A stretch of 42,929 nucleotides of DNA from NCBI GenBank assembly GCA_934660965.1, contig CAKUIM010000020.1:1-42929 (forward strand), written 5' to 3'. Below are positions 32,264 through 39,950 of this stretch, piece by piece; position 1 is the first letter of the stretch, and each line of letters starts with the position of its first letter. Origin of the DNA: an uncultured Oscillospiraceae bacterium. GTDB lineage: Bacteria; Bacillota; Clostridia; Oscillospirales; Oscillospiraceae. Below the pieces are notes generated by a model, which had not been told where the DNA came from, made no database searches, and saw only the letters and a list, made by a program, of their open reading frames with translations. Both the position numbers and the translations under genes were made by a program.

Positions 32264-32995
32264 TTACTCGGCAACCACAGGCTCCTCGGCGGGGGCGGCA
32301 GCGGGGGCATCCTGGCCCTGCTTGCCCTCCTGCACGGCGTTGGCCATAACAGAGGAGATGAGCTTGATGGCGCGGATGGCGTCATCGTTGCCGGGGATGA
32401 CATAGTCGATCTCATCGGGGTCGCAGTTGGTGTCCACAATGGCCACGATGGGGATGTTCAGCTTGCGGGCCTCGTTGATGGCGTTGCGCTCCTTGCGGGG
32501 GTCAACCACAAACAGGGCGCCGGGCAGCTTCTTCATCTCGACCACGCCGCCCAGGTACTTCTCCAGCTTCTCGATCTCGCCCATGTGCTTGATGACTTCC
32601 TTCTTGGGCAGCATGTCGAAGGTGCCGTCCTCCTGCATCTTCTTGAGCTGGGCCAGACGGTCCACGCGGGTGCGCATGGTCTTGAAGTTGGTCATCATGC
32701 CGCCAAGCCAGCGGGCGTTGACGTAGTACATGCCGCAGCGGGCGGCCTCCTCCTTGATGGCCTCCTGGGCCTGCTTCTTGGTGCCCACGAACAGCACGGT
32801 CTGACCGTTCTCCACCACGGAGCGGACAAAGGCGTAGGCCTCCTCCAGCTTCTTGACGGTCTTCTGCAGGTCGATGATATAGATGCCGTTGCGCTCCGTG
32901 TAGATATAGGGTGCCATCTTGGGGTTCCAGCGGCGGGTCTGGTGGCCGAAGTGAACGCCGGCCTCCAGAAGCTGCTTCATAGAAACGACTGCCAT
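32264..32995 (-). CDS. rpsB: 30S ribosomal protein S2
   Basis: Small-subunit protein S2, 243 residues. The N-terminus MAVVSMKQLLEAGVHFGHQTRRWNPKM and the motifs FVGTKKQAQ and DTNCDPDEIDYVIPGNDDAIRAI are diagnostic. The Ala/Pro/Glu-rich tail (APAAAPAEEPVVAE) is typical of Firmicutes. The start at 32995 has AGGAGG 8 bases before it. The frame stays open upstream to 33244 and includes another ATG at 33190 with its own ribosome site, described under findings. Confidence 0.97.
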   Translation of the reverse strand: MAVVSMKQLLEAGVHFGHQTRRWNPKMAPYIYTERNGIYIIDLQKTVKKLEEAYAFVRSVVENGQTVLFVGTKKQAQEAIKEEAARCGMYYVNARWLGGMMTNFKTMRTRVDRLAQLKKMQEDGTFDMLPKKEVIKHMGEIEKLEKYLGGVVEMKKLPGALFVVDPRKERNAINEARKLNIPIVAIVDTNCDPDEIDYVIPGNDDAIRAIKLISSVMANAVQEGKQGQDAPAAAPAEEPVVAE

Positions 32996-33108
32996 GTGTT
33001 TTTTCCTCCTAATATTTGTTTTTACCTCCGAGGGCCTCATCTCTCTGCCCACGCCGGCCCGGCCGGCGCACACGGCAAAAAATCCGCCCTCGTGCGGAAT
33101 GCCTTGAT

Positions 33109-33137
33109 AGTTTACCATACGTTCCGGGAAATTGCAA
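33109..33137 (-). promoter_or_regulatory. rpsB promoter
   Basis: On the minus strand, TTGCAA (33132-33137), 17 bases, TAAACT (33109-33114). It leaves a leader of about 105 bases before rpsB, where S2-type autoregulation could act, though I cannot identify a known structure. Confidence 0.55.
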
Positions 33138-33216
33138 TCATTTTTTGCTTGATTTTGCAGCTTTGTTTGCAGAAGCAAACGCAGGTCCATCGTGGTCGCT
33201 CCTTTCTTGTTTTGGG

Positions 33217-33262
33217 CAAAAAAGACCGCTGACCGTACGCACACGGCACGGGTCAGCGGTCT
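33217..33262 (-). terminator. Intrinsic terminator upstream of rpsB
   Basis: AGACCGCTGACC and GGTCAGCGGTCT form a perfect 12-bp stem around a 16-base loop, followed on the minus strand by six T. It would stop transcripts arriving from the AT-rich island and insulate rpsB. Confidence 0.85.
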
Positions 33263-33320
33263 GGTTTTCGATATTCGGTTTTAGTGTTCAGCTTGCCAAA
33301 CTGAAAGAAGTAACTCAACA

Positions 33321-33364
33321 ATGCAGCAGAGCGACGCACGCAACTGTGCGTCGCTCTGCTGCAT
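33321..33364. repeat. 19-bp perfect inverted repeat
   Basis: Bases 33321-33339 (starting ATGCAGCAGAGCGACG) pair with 33346-33364 without a mismatch around the 6-base loop GCAACT. No T-run follows. It lies 9 bases beyond the stop of the small secreted protein gene, at the edge of the AT-rich island. It may end that operon, or be an element boundary. Confidence 0.8.
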
Positions 33365-33372
33365 AAGTATTG

Positions 33373-33834
33373 TCAGCTTATGGCTCCCGTGGGGCTGCAA
33401 GTTATTGAAGTGTTCACCCCAACAGTTGTTATTAAAAATTTCTTAAGTGATGCGGTCACGGTGGCGGTTCCGCCTGAGCTTGATAGGTTTTCACCACTGT
33501 ATGTCCATCCGCTGGCAATAGACTTTGATACGCTCGAACTATTGACCCAAGAGGAGCTGCCGTCATATCCAAAGTTAGCGGTCAATGATATGGTCGCAAT
33601 TTCTGTGCCATTATATTTATAGACGTCTGTTTTTGTCGCGGTTTTTGAGGACGTCGATCTCAATATATCAATTGAGCCATGGATAACAAGCGTAGTTTCA
33701 ATAGTAACTCCGTTGTCCAAGACTTCCACAGAAGAAAAAACTTCATCAGGCGTGTAAGCAGCCTGTGCCGCCGGCGCAAGAAAGGTGACTGTCATCAGTG
33801 CCACAAGGCACACTATAAATATTCGTTTTTTCAT
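33373..33834 (-). CDS. Small secreted protein of unknown function
   Basis: A 153-residue protein with a clear signal peptide: MKKR, a hydrophobic core IFIVCLVALMTVTFLAPA and an AQA-A cleavage site near residue 25. The mature part is rich in Ser, Thr, Val and Ile in alternation, suggesting beta structure. I do not recognise the family. It is the last gene of a padR operon, 4 bases after the HAAS-like membrane protein, so its level is probably set by that PadR regulator. Confidence 0.8.
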   Translation of the reverse strand: MKKRIFIVCLVALMTVTFLAPAAQAAYTPDEVFSSVEVLDNGVTIETTLVIHGSIDILRSTSSKTATKTDVYKYNGTEIATISLTANFGYDGSSSWVNSSSVSKSIASGWTYSGENLSSSGGTATVTASLKKFLITTVGVNTSITCSPTGAIS

Positions 33835-33838
33835 TCGC

Positions 33839-34222
33839 CTACTCCTCCATATTTACATAAATAATAATTGTTGATTCCTTTGTAACGACAGCATCCTTAC
33901 GGACACTCGAAGCGTAAACGACAAAAACAATTAATCCGACAAGGATGACGGAGAATGCCGCAATAGCCGCTCTTTTTATGTATCGCTTTCTTTTAATATG
34001 TCTTTCAACAATTTCCGATTGAAGGCTTTCGATAAACGTGGCGGCAAGTTCAGCCGGTTCACCAATAAAATCTCTGACTTCTTCAAATGATGCTCCAGGG
34101 TGTCCGTTACGAAAGTCTTCAATCATGCGTTGGATGTCAAGAATAAATCCTTTACGCAAAACCCGGGGGCAATTCAGTGCCTTGTCAATTCGCTTATAGT
34201 AATCCCGAAGCTGCTTATTCAT
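33839..34222 (-). CDS. HAAS-like (DUF1700-type) membrane protein
   Basis: A 127-residue protein with a helical N-terminal part (about 1-75) resembling HAAS domains (MNKQLRDYYKRIDKAL, then RKGFILDIQRMIEDFRNGHPGASFEEV and FIGEPAELAATFI), and one membrane helix (AAIAAFSVILVGLIVFVVYAS, about 88-107) followed by a short outer tail. HAAS proteins commonly follow padR genes, and are thought to pass membrane signals to them. The start overlaps the end of padR by 8 bases, so the pair is coupled. The family assignment rests on pattern and context. Confidence 0.78.
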   Translation of the reverse strand: MNKQLRDYYKRIDKALNCPRVLRKGFILDIQRMIEDFRNGHPGASFEEVRDFIGEPAELAATFIESLQSEIVERHIKRKRYIKRAAIAAFSVILVGLIVFVVYASSVRKDAVVTKESTIIIYVNMEE

Positions 34223-34601
34223 CGCTTGCCTCCTCTGCTATCTTTCCGTCAAGAGATAGAACGTGGTCGATTATATCTGTTGTCGCTGTATACTCATAAA
34301 TCAAATCATTAAGATACTTTTGCCCGCTTTCGGTGATAGAGAAGTAAATTCTCACCCTGTTAGCATCGGACAAAACCTTGTTGCTTTCCTCAATGTATTT
34401 GAAGTCTTGCAAACGATAAATAGCCTGATAAAGTGTGTTAAATGTGATTTTTCCGTCGCTTAACTTCTCAACTGTCGCCATCATCTCATAGGTATACATA
34501 GGTTTTTGGCGCAGCAAAAAAAGCACAAGCATTTCTGTTGTGGCTTTTTTTAGAGATTCTCGAATACCTGCGGGAGTTCCGCTTGTGTTTTTTGGTGGCA
34601 T
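34215..34601 (-). CDS. PadR family transcriptional regulator
   Basis: A 128-residue winged-helix protein. The recognisable PadR core runs from EMLVLFLLRQKPMYTYEMM through TFNTLYQAIYRLQDFKYIEES to RIYFSITESGQKYL. PadR proteins are mostly repressors relieved by small molecules or by partner membrane proteins. It heads the operon with the HAAS-like protein and the small secreted protein, and is divergent from a secreted 492-residue protein. Two dyads with TTTGT/ACAAA arms lie in the shared intergenic region and are likely its operators. Confidence 0.9.
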   Translation of the reverse strand: MPPKNTSGTPAGIRESLKKATTEMLVLFLLRQKPMYTYEMMATVEKLSDGKITFNTLYQAIYRLQDFKYIEESNKVLSDANRVRIYFSITESGQKYLNDLIYEYTATTDIIDHVLSLDGKIAEEASDE

Positions 34602-34620
34602 CGAAGGCGTCTCCTCTATC

Positions 34621-34701
34621 TACAAACCGATTTGTAACTGCCTATAGTTTAACTTCTTAAATAATATTCGTCAATAATATTTGTTGTTGACAAATATTAT
34701 T
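34621..34701. promoter_or_regulatory. Candidate PadR operators in the divergent region
   Basis: TACAAA-CCGA-TTTGTA (34621-34636) and AATAATATTTGT-TGTTG-ACAAATATTATT (34673-34701) are perfect dyads sharing the TTTGT/ACAAA arms. The first is 20 bases before the padR start. The second is 125 bases before the large secreted gene. The AT-rich remainder of 34602-34825 contains no gene. An inverted AAGAATTC...GAATTCTT pair also lies around 34721-34772. Confidence 0.65.
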
Positions 34702-34825
34702 TTTTCTTTTATTTTAATTGTAAGAATTCAACCGAAGGGGGTGGTTCCATTGGCAAAATAAATCGGAATTCTTTCTAGAACATTCAAGAAACAAGTATAT
34801 TAAATGCATTGAAAGGAAAGTGAAA

Positions 34826-36304
34826 ATGAAAAAACTGTTTTCCATAGTCCTGAGTATGGCGATGCTGGTTTCTGCGCCCTCCATAAGTGCGACAGCAACA
34901 ACTGTGGATATCATCACGGCGTTCGCACAAGATTTCAATAGCGCAAATGACAACGCAGTATCTACGGAGGAGTACACTTCTATCAGTGCAAAATCATATT
35001 TGGGGGCCTCAGCATACGAAGAAGATGTGCTTGCGAGATCTATTTGTGAAAATACCAGCATGAAGATATCTACTGCTCGCAATATGGTTTCAATTACCCT
35101 CGCGCTCTCAGAAGTCGCCTTAGAAGAGCGAGAAAGTTTATCGGGGAAGGAAATCTTTATTGGCGAAGTTTTTTCGCTGAACGGAGGCGGATACTATGAT
35201 AACATAATGATTCTCGGGAGTTTTGCCCCGACAGCCGATTATAGCATTGCGCTCTTTAAAATTCTCAACGAGAATAGCACCCCTGTGTTAACTTTATTAG
35301 TGGAAAATATTAATTCTGGTGAATTGACGGAATACTCCTTTCATATCAGCGCTTCTCTTTTTGATAAACTGATGAGCATTGCGCAAAGCACAACCAAATC
35401 ACATGAAGATAGTAAAAACAAGGATGGCGACATTTCGCCTGAGAGGATGGTAGCGCAAGAAGTCATTGCATTGATGCAGCCAAGCAAGAATTACAAATCA
35501 CTAGAAAACTCTTTGAATATGCGCACTCAAAGTAATTCAAGTTTCAAAAGTACAACCAGTTACGTTGCTACCGCTGCCTCACTGAATGTAGTGCAAACCT
35601 TCTGTGCCAGTATTAACGCGGCTACTTCAAGCGGCATAACGCCGTCAGCAACCATGCAGTCTGTATTGAGTCAAACAGGTTGGAAAATGTACAAAACAAG
35701 TACGCACTTTTACGTTATGCATGGAGTGGCTAACACTAGCACTGAGCAATTAGTCGGAATTACTGTGTGCTCAGTATCAAGTGAGAAAACATACGGTCAG
35801 CCGGAATTGACCGCATTATACACAGTTGTCGGGTCAGCTACGCTTTCTTACGATAAGTCCACAAAAGTTGCAACATTGCTACAGTATAATACCGGAATAC
35901 GATTGGAGGACGCGTCAATTGCAGTTGAGTTAGTAGGGGGAACAACAAATCTCCTCAACGCGACCAAGACTAAGAATTTAGAGGGCGGAGGCTCACTTAA
36001 AAATCTATTTGTCGCTGTACTTAATTCACTTGGGGTTCCAGCCGATATTTGGACCGCCCTCCAAACGTCAGGAGATTCATCGGATACTGTCCCCTTCGGC
36101 TCTGATGCAAATCAGGCTGCAGTATGGGGGAATGGTGTAGAAGGGAATCTCGTGCGGGCGGCGGCAAACCAAGGCTCGTCATCCTATTATCTTTGGGGTT
36201 ATGGCACATACATAGGCATTATTGCACACTACAAAACTGACCCCGGCAAAACATATAGTTCATACCGAACCGCATGGGGGTTCACCGCTTATTCTCTGCT
36301 CTAA
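34826..36304 (+). CDS. Large secreted protein of unknown function
   Basis: A 492-residue protein with a signal peptide (MKKLFSIVLSMAMLVSAPSISATA). The mature protein is rich in Ser and Thr, has no Cys-rich or cell-wall sorting motif that I can see, and ends in an aromatic segment (SSYYLWGYGTYIGIIAHYKT and YRTAWGFTAYSLL). I do not recognise the family. I chose the ATG at 34826, with AAGGAAAG at a suitable distance, over the GTG at 34820. It stands divergent from padR and in front of a small membrane protein gene, so it may be the main output of the island. Confidence 0.85.
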   Translation: MKKLFSIVLSMAMLVSAPSISATATTVDIITAFAQDFNSANDNAVSTEEYTSISAKSYLGASAYEEDVLARSICENTSMKISTARNMVSITLALSEVALEERESLSGKEIFIGEVFSLNGGGYYDNIMILGSFAPTADYSIALFKILNENSTPVLTLLVENINSGELTEYSFHISASLFDKLMSIAQSTTKSHEDSKNKDGDISPERMVAQEVIALMQPSKNYKSLENSLNMRTQSNSSFKSTTSYVATAASLNVVQTFCASINAATSSGITPSATMQSVLSQTGWKMYKTSTHFYVMHGVANTSTEQLVGITVCSVSSEKTYGQPELTALYTVVGSATLSYDKSTKVATLLQYNTGIRLEDASIAVELVGGTTNLLNATKTKNLEGGGSLKNLFVAVLNSLGVPADIWTALQTSGDSSDTVPFGSDANQAAVWGNGVEGNLVRAAANQGSSSYYLWGYGTYIGIIAHYKTDPGKTYSSYRTAWGFTAYSLL

Positions 36305-36351
36305 ACGCCATCTAATCCAAGCTATAGGACATTTAGGTTAGGGGGGATACC

Positions 36352-36942
36352 GTGAGCTTATATCAAAAAGGCAATACATCACGAACAATTGAGATAAAAA
36401 GGATTTGCATCACTGCTGTTGTAATAGTCGTTTTCGTTATTTCCTCGCTGATGATTTCATCTGCTGTCAAGAATAACTCTCTAAAGGATAAATATCAGCA
36501 CGATATGCGTTTTATTCTGCTTTCAATTCAGGCGCAAATCGAATCGGCGATAAATAACGATAGTCGTTCGGATATACGAATCGCTGCACTAGAATATGAA
36601 CGGCTAGGCACCACCTTTGCGAATGTGTCGTCCCAATTATTTGGCTCATACCTGGACACTGGCGGATGGGGAAAAGCCGCAGATATACTGCTGGGTTTTA
36701 ACAACTATTCTCAGCCCCTATTTCAAAGTTTTGATGGGTCTCTAACTGAGCAGGAAATCAAATTTCTGGAGCAACTATACGACTTGAATGAAGTATTGCT
36801 CACAGATATAGGTGATGATTCGGCTTCAAATGGTTTAAGAAAAACAAGCATCCGGGAATTAAAAGAAACACTGAACAGCTATCATTTATTCACGCTAAAC
36901 GATTTTTTCTCTTCATGGGAAAGCGCTGCGATTCCGACTTGA
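36352..36942 (+). CDS. Single-pass membrane protein of unknown function
   Basis: A 196-residue protein: a short basic N-terminus, one hydrophobic helix (ICITAVVIVVFVISSLMISSAV, about 18-39), then a mostly helical, acidic and Ser-rich outer domain. No family is recognised. The start is GTG with a GGGGGG site 5 bases upstream. It lies 47 bases after the large secreted protein and is probably co-transcribed with it. Its stop codon overlaps the -35 box of the next gene's promoter. Confidence 0.78.
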   Translation: MSLYQKGNTSRTIEIKRICITAVVIVVFVISSLMISSAVKNNSLKDKYQHDMRFILLSIQAQIESAINNDSRSDIRIAALEYERLGTTFANVSSQLFGSYLDTGGWGKAADILLGFNNYSQPLFQSFDGSLTEQEIKFLEQLYDLNEVLLTDIGDDSASNGLRKTSIRELKETLNSYHLFTLNDFFSSWESAAIPT

Positions 36943-36967
36943 AACCCCGGAACTTTTCCGCTATAAT
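36939..36967 (+). promoter_or_regulatory. Promoter of the DUF4364 gene
   Basis: TTGAAA (36939-36944), 17 bases, TATAAT (36962-36967). The -35 overlaps the stop codon of the last island gene, so the promoter sits at the change from AT-rich to GC-rich DNA. Confidence 0.85.
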
Positions 36968-37037
36968 AGGCCCAAGCGTGTGCGCGCCTGCCGCAGCCCA
37001 CGCTATCCTACTGTATTTTCCGCTTCGGAGGGATATT

Positions 37038-37556
37038 ATGGCCGGATTCATTCATGGCAAGCTTGACATCAAGCTTCTCATCCTGTTCCTTGCGTCCCGC
37101 CTGGCCGCGCCGGTAAATCAGCCCACCCTGACCGAGCTTTGCCTGTGTGACGACGGCGTGAACTATTTCCAGCTGGCCCAGTGCCTGGCAGAGCTTGTGG
37201 CAAGCGGCCATCTCTCCCTGGAGGGCGACCTTTACGCCATCACCGACAAGGGTCGGCGCAACCTGGCCGCCAGCGAGAGCAGCCTCTCCCCTGTCATCCG
37301 CGCCCGGTGTGTCCAGCGCCTGGCCCCGCTCAACAGCATCCTCCGGCAGGAGGCCCAGGTGCGCGCCCAGGTCGTTCCCCACCCGGCGGGGGGCTGTCTG
37401 GTCCGGCTGTCCCTGAGTGATGAGCGCGACACCCTTCTCTCTCTGGAGCTTCTCGCCCCCTCGGAGGAAACCGGGCAGCAGATTGCAGAGCACTTCCGCG
37501 CGCACCCGGAGTCCGTCTACAACGGCGTGCTGGGCACGCTGCTTCCCCGCGGCTGA
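37038..37556 (+). CDS. DUF4364 family winged-helix protein
   Basis: A 172-residue DUF4364 protein, common in Clostridia. The N-terminal part has a winged-helix look (DIKLLILFLASRLAAPVNQPTLTELCLCDDGVNYFQLAQCLAELVASGHLS, about 9-60, and the wing YAITDKGRRNLA). The C-terminal domain is of unknown function. The start at 37038 is supported by GGAGGG. The upstream open frame to 36915 crosses the promoter and is not used. It lies 24 bases before the CmpB-family gene. Confidence 0.85.
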   Translation: MAGFIHGKLDIKLLILFLASRLAAPVNQPTLTELCLCDDGVNYFQLAQCLAELVASGHLSLEGDLYAITDKGRRNLAASESSLSPVIRARCVQRLAPLNSILRQEAQVRAQVVPHPAGGCLVRLSLSDERDTLLSLELLAPSEETGQQIAEHFRAHPESVYNGVLGTLLPRG

Positions 37557-37580
37557 CAAGACCACAGGAGGTACCAGCAT

Positions 37581-38396
37581 ATGACCATATTGGGCTATCC
37601 GTTCCAGGAGCTTTTCCTGTTCTTTTTCTTCTATTCCTTCCTGGGATGGCTGATGGAGACCTGCTACTGCTCCCTGCGGGAGCATCACTTCGTCGCCCGC
37701 GGCTTTCTCCATGGGCCGCTGTGCCCCATTTACGGCTGCGGCGTGCTGCTGATGATTTTGTTCTTTACCCCCCTCAAGCGCAATCTCGTGCTGTTCTACG
37801 TCACCGCCGTGGTGGTCATGACCAGCTGGGAATACTTCGTGGGCTGGCTTTTGGAGACCACCACCCACGTCAAGTACTGGGACTACTCTCACAGTAAATT
37901 CAACATCAAGGGCCGCGTGTGCCTTTGGGTGGCCCTGACCTGGGGCCTTTTGTCCTACGCCGTGATTTTCTGGATTCATCCCCCCGTCGAGTCTCTGTAC
38001 GCGCACATCCCCCTGTGGCTTGTCAATACGCTGTGCGGCGTGCTGGGCGCGGTGCTGGTGGCAGACGCGGTCATCACTATCCGCGAGCTTGCCCTGATGT
38101 CCAGAATAGTCACCGCCATGACCAAGGCCAAGGATGAGCTTCAGCTTCAGCTGTCCCTTGGCAAGGCGGAGTTCACCGACAAGCTGGACAATTCCGGCGA
38201 GGAGCTGAAAAAGCGCTATCGCGAGCAGATGGCCCGCCTGGAGCGCTACACCCGCCGCTACCGCCGGCGCTACTCCGGTATGCGCTTTAGCGAGCGCTAC
38301 CCCATCTCCATGGAGGACATCCGCGCCGCCGGCGCCCTCGCCCGGGAGGAGCTGCTCCGCCGCCGGGACGCCCGGCGGGCCCAGAAGAAGCACTGA
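37581..38396 (+). CDS. CmpB-family (putative ABC transporter permease) membrane protein
   Basis: A 271-residue protein of the family annotated as putative ABC transporter CmpB. The N-terminal 165 residues hold about five hydrophobic helices and the family motifs FLGWLMETCYCS, HGPLCPIYGCG and WEYFVGWLLE. The C-terminal 100 residues are highly charged and helical (RYTRRYRRRYSGMRFSERYP), likely cytoplasmic. No ATPase is nearby, and the transport role of the family is not well tested. An AGGAGG site lies before the start. Confidence 0.87.
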   Translation: MTILGYPFQELFLFFFFYSFLGWLMETCYCSLREHHFVARGFLHGPLCPIYGCGVLLMILFFTPLKRNLVLFYVTAVVVMTSWEYFVGWLLETTTHVKYWDYSHSKFNIKGRVCLWVALTWGLLSYAVIFWIHPPVESLYAHIPLWLVNTLCGVLGAVLVADAVITIRELALMSRIVTAMTKAKDELQLQLSLGKAEFTDKLDNSGEELKKRYREQMARLERYTRRYRRRYSGMRFSERYPISMEDIRAAGALAREELLRRRDARRAQKKH

Positions 38397-38425
38397 GCCG
38401 CCGTAATATTCCCGCAAAAAAAGAT

Positions 38426-38460
38426 CCCCAGGCCGTCTCTGCGGTCTGGGGGTTATTTTT
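38426..38460 (+). terminator. Terminator after the CmpB-family gene
   Basis: CCCCAGGCCG pairs with CGGTCTGGGG (one G-U) around a 6-base loop, followed by GTTATTTTTT. Confidence 0.85.
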
Positions 38461-38531
38461 TCGTGCTCATATCTGCTCGTCCTCCGAAATCATCCGGATG
38501 ACCCGTCTCCTTTCTCCTATTTCAATCCGCC

Positions 38532-38690
38532 CTCAAGGCCTCCCTCTGATGATGCCGCCCCCTTCATGGCTCCCCTGAAAGGGGAGCTGTCAGCCGTCAG
38601 GCTGACTGAGGGGTTATCCCCCCGCCTCGCCCTTCAAGCCTCCCTCTGACGAGGGAGCTGCCGAGCGAAGCGAGGCTGAGGGAGAGAGCC
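38532..38690. repeat. Cluster of three palindromic intergenic repeats
   Basis: One truncated unit near 38532-38550, one full unit at 38566-38615 (GGCTCCCC...GGGGAGCTGTCAGC...GCTGACTGAGGGG) and one variant at 38635-38690 (GCCTCCCTC...GAGGGAGCTGCCGAG...GCTGAGGGAGAG). They are relatives of the unit at 26071-26119. They fill the gene-free stretch 38461-38722 between the last host-like gene and the first prophage gene. I see no tRNA and no clear attachment repeat. Confidence 0.78.
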
Positions 38691-38722
38691 CTTCGCTCCC
38701 CCCTCCGTCCCCGCCTCCCTCC

Positions 38723-39397
38723 TCACATCTCCTTCACCCGCTTGAGGAACACCACCATCTGCTCCCGGGTGCAGAAGCTCCTGTACTGCTTGTTGCCGTG
38801 CTCGTCGCCCCGGATGATGCCGTTGTCCTCCGCCCATTCCCGGGCCTCGGCGCTCCAGCTCTCCGGCTCCTGCTCCGAAAGCCGCCGGAGATAGTCCTCC
38901 ATCATGGCGTCAAACTGCTCCTGGGTCATGTCGTCATCCTCCTCATAGTTTGGCCGCCAGGCGCCCACCACAACGTCCGGCTTCCGCTTCCGGCGCATAA
39001 CCTCCCCGCCGTTGCTGTCGCTGCCCGTTCCGGTGTTGCCCTCGATGGCCGTCACATATCTGCCGTCAAAGCTCTCAATGATGCCGGTGTGGTCGGTGGC
39101 CGCGCCGCCCGGGAAGTCGTAGATCACCACGTCCCCGGGCCTATACCCGTCCGTCACCCACTCCCCGGCCTTCTTCGCCGCCCGCATCAGCGCCCCGCAG
39201 GACGCTGTCCGGATAACCGGCGTGATGCCCGCCCGGTCCATGCACCACTGCACGAACACCATGCACCAGGGGTAGTTGCCCGACACCGGCCTGCCGTAGT
39301 ACCACGTGTTGTACTTGACGTTGTTGGAGTTTCGGAGGCTCTCTTTCACCCCCAGCTCCGCCCGCGCGACGGCGAGCACCTGCTCAGCCGTTGCCAT
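38723..39397 (-). CDS. Phage endolysin with CHAP domain
   Basis: A 224-residue peptidoglycan hydrolase. The CHAP domain (about 1-150) has the catalytic Cys45 in NYPWCMVFVQWC, His103 in TDHTGIIESF, and Glu119/Asn121 in AIEGNTG. A charged tail (about 155-224) with EQEPESWSAEAREWAEDNGIIRGDE resembles an SLH-like repeat and may bind the wall. There is no signal peptide, so release needs a holin, and a candidate lies just upstream with a 14-base overlap. It cuts the cell wall at the end of phage growth. Confidence 0.92.
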   Translation of the reverse strand: MATAEQVLAVARAELGVKESLRNSNNVKYNTWYYGRPVSGNYPWCMVFVQWCMDRAGITPVIRTASCGALMRAAKKAGEWVTDGYRPGDVVIYDFPGGAATDHTGIIESFDGRYVTAIEGNTGTGSDSNGGEVMRRKRKPDVVVGAWRPNYEEDDDMTQEQFDAMMEDYLRRLSEQEPESWSAEAREWAEDNGIIRGDEHGNKQYRSFCTREQMVVFLKRVKEM

Positions 39398-39593
39398 TTC
39401 CGTCCACCGCGTCCTGCACCTTCTGGCTCTGGGTCCCGAAATAAAACGCGATGACCACCGCGTAGACGGTCATAAAGTCCTGGCTGATGGCCCCGATGAC
39501 GGCCATATAGGCAAATACCGCTGTGAGCACCAGGGTGACGATGCTCTTCACGCTCAGCAGGTTCCCCAGCCGCTTGATGATACTCTCTTTCAT
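39384..39593 (-). CDS. Phage holin-like small membrane protein
   Basis: A 69-residue protein with two hydrophobic segments (VTLVLTAVFAYMAVIGAI and FMTVYAVVIAFYFG), a basic N-terminus and a short acidic tail. Size, topology and the overlap with the endolysin start argue for a holin. The start at 39593 has AAAGGAG. The in-frame ATG at 39611 lacks one. Confidence 0.85.
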   Translation of the reverse strand: MKESIIKRLGNLLSVKSIVTLVLTAVFAYMAVIGAISQDFMTVYAVVIAFYFGTQSQKVQDAVDGNGNG

Positions 39594-39640
39594 GTTTTTG
39601 GCTCCTTTCATTTTTGTGTACTTTTTCCGACAAACTTCCG

Positions 39641-39669
39641 TTGACTTTTAGTACTGCATGTAGTACTCT
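39641..39669 (+). promoter_or_regulatory. Promoter and operator of the RelE/RHH cassette
   Basis: TTGACT (39641-39646), 17 bases, TACTCT (39664-39669). The self-complementary hexamer AGTACT occurs at 39650-39655 and 39662-39667, 12 bases apart, covering the spacer and the -10 box. This is the classic layout for autorepression by a ribbon-helix-helix antitoxin. Confidence 0.65.
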
Positions 39670-39692
39670 TTATTTGGACAGGGGCGATGCGC

Positions 39693-39938
39693 ATGGAGAT
39701 CAAGCTGAAAAAGCAGCCGCAAAAATATCTGAAAAGCGTGGATGAAAAGACAAGGCAGAAGCTCTACCGCGCCCTGGAGCAGATCGCCCAGTTTGAAGGG
39801 AACATCGTCCCTCTGGCCGGTTACAAATCGCGGTACCGTTATAAAATCGACCATTACCGCATAACCTTCGATTGGATCAGGGGCGAAATCGTCATTACGG
39901 TCATCGAAATCAACACCCGCACCAACATCAAGTATTAA
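39693..39938 (+). CDS. RelE/ParE-superfamily toxin
   Basis: An 81-residue protein with the ParE/RelE fold pattern: a basic N-terminal strand (MEIKLKKQPQKYLKSV), two helices (KTRQKLYRALEQIAQF), then strands with YKSRYRYKIDHYRITFDW and VITVIEIN. Members cleave mRNA on the ribosome or poison gyrase, and which one applies here is not clear. I use 39693 as start, since AGGGGCG is at a proper distance. The ATG at 39687 is too near. The gene is 12 bases before a ribbon-helix-helix partner, so the toxin comes first, the reverse of usual relBE order. Confidence 0.83.
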   Translation: MEIKLKKQPQKYLKSVDEKTRQKLYRALEQIAQFEGNIVPLAGYKSRYRYKIDHYRITFDWIRGEIVITVIEINTRTNIKY

Positions 39939-39950
39939 GGAGATGCTTTT

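Larger units (their letters stand above)
33365..36938. other. AT-rich island between core genes
   Basis: Five genes here are clearly AT-richer than the flanking 60-70% GC sequence and use A/T-ending codons freely. They are bounded by rpsB with a terminator and a 19-bp hairpin on the left and by the promoter of a host-like DUF4364 gene on the right. No integrase or transposase is present. The composition suggests acquisition by transfer. The boundaries given are approximate. Confidence 0.65.

Noticed and set aside
33365..36938. Transposon or integrative element with its own integrase
   Set aside because: No integrase, recombinase, transposase or terminal repeat pair was found. Only base composition suggests transfer.
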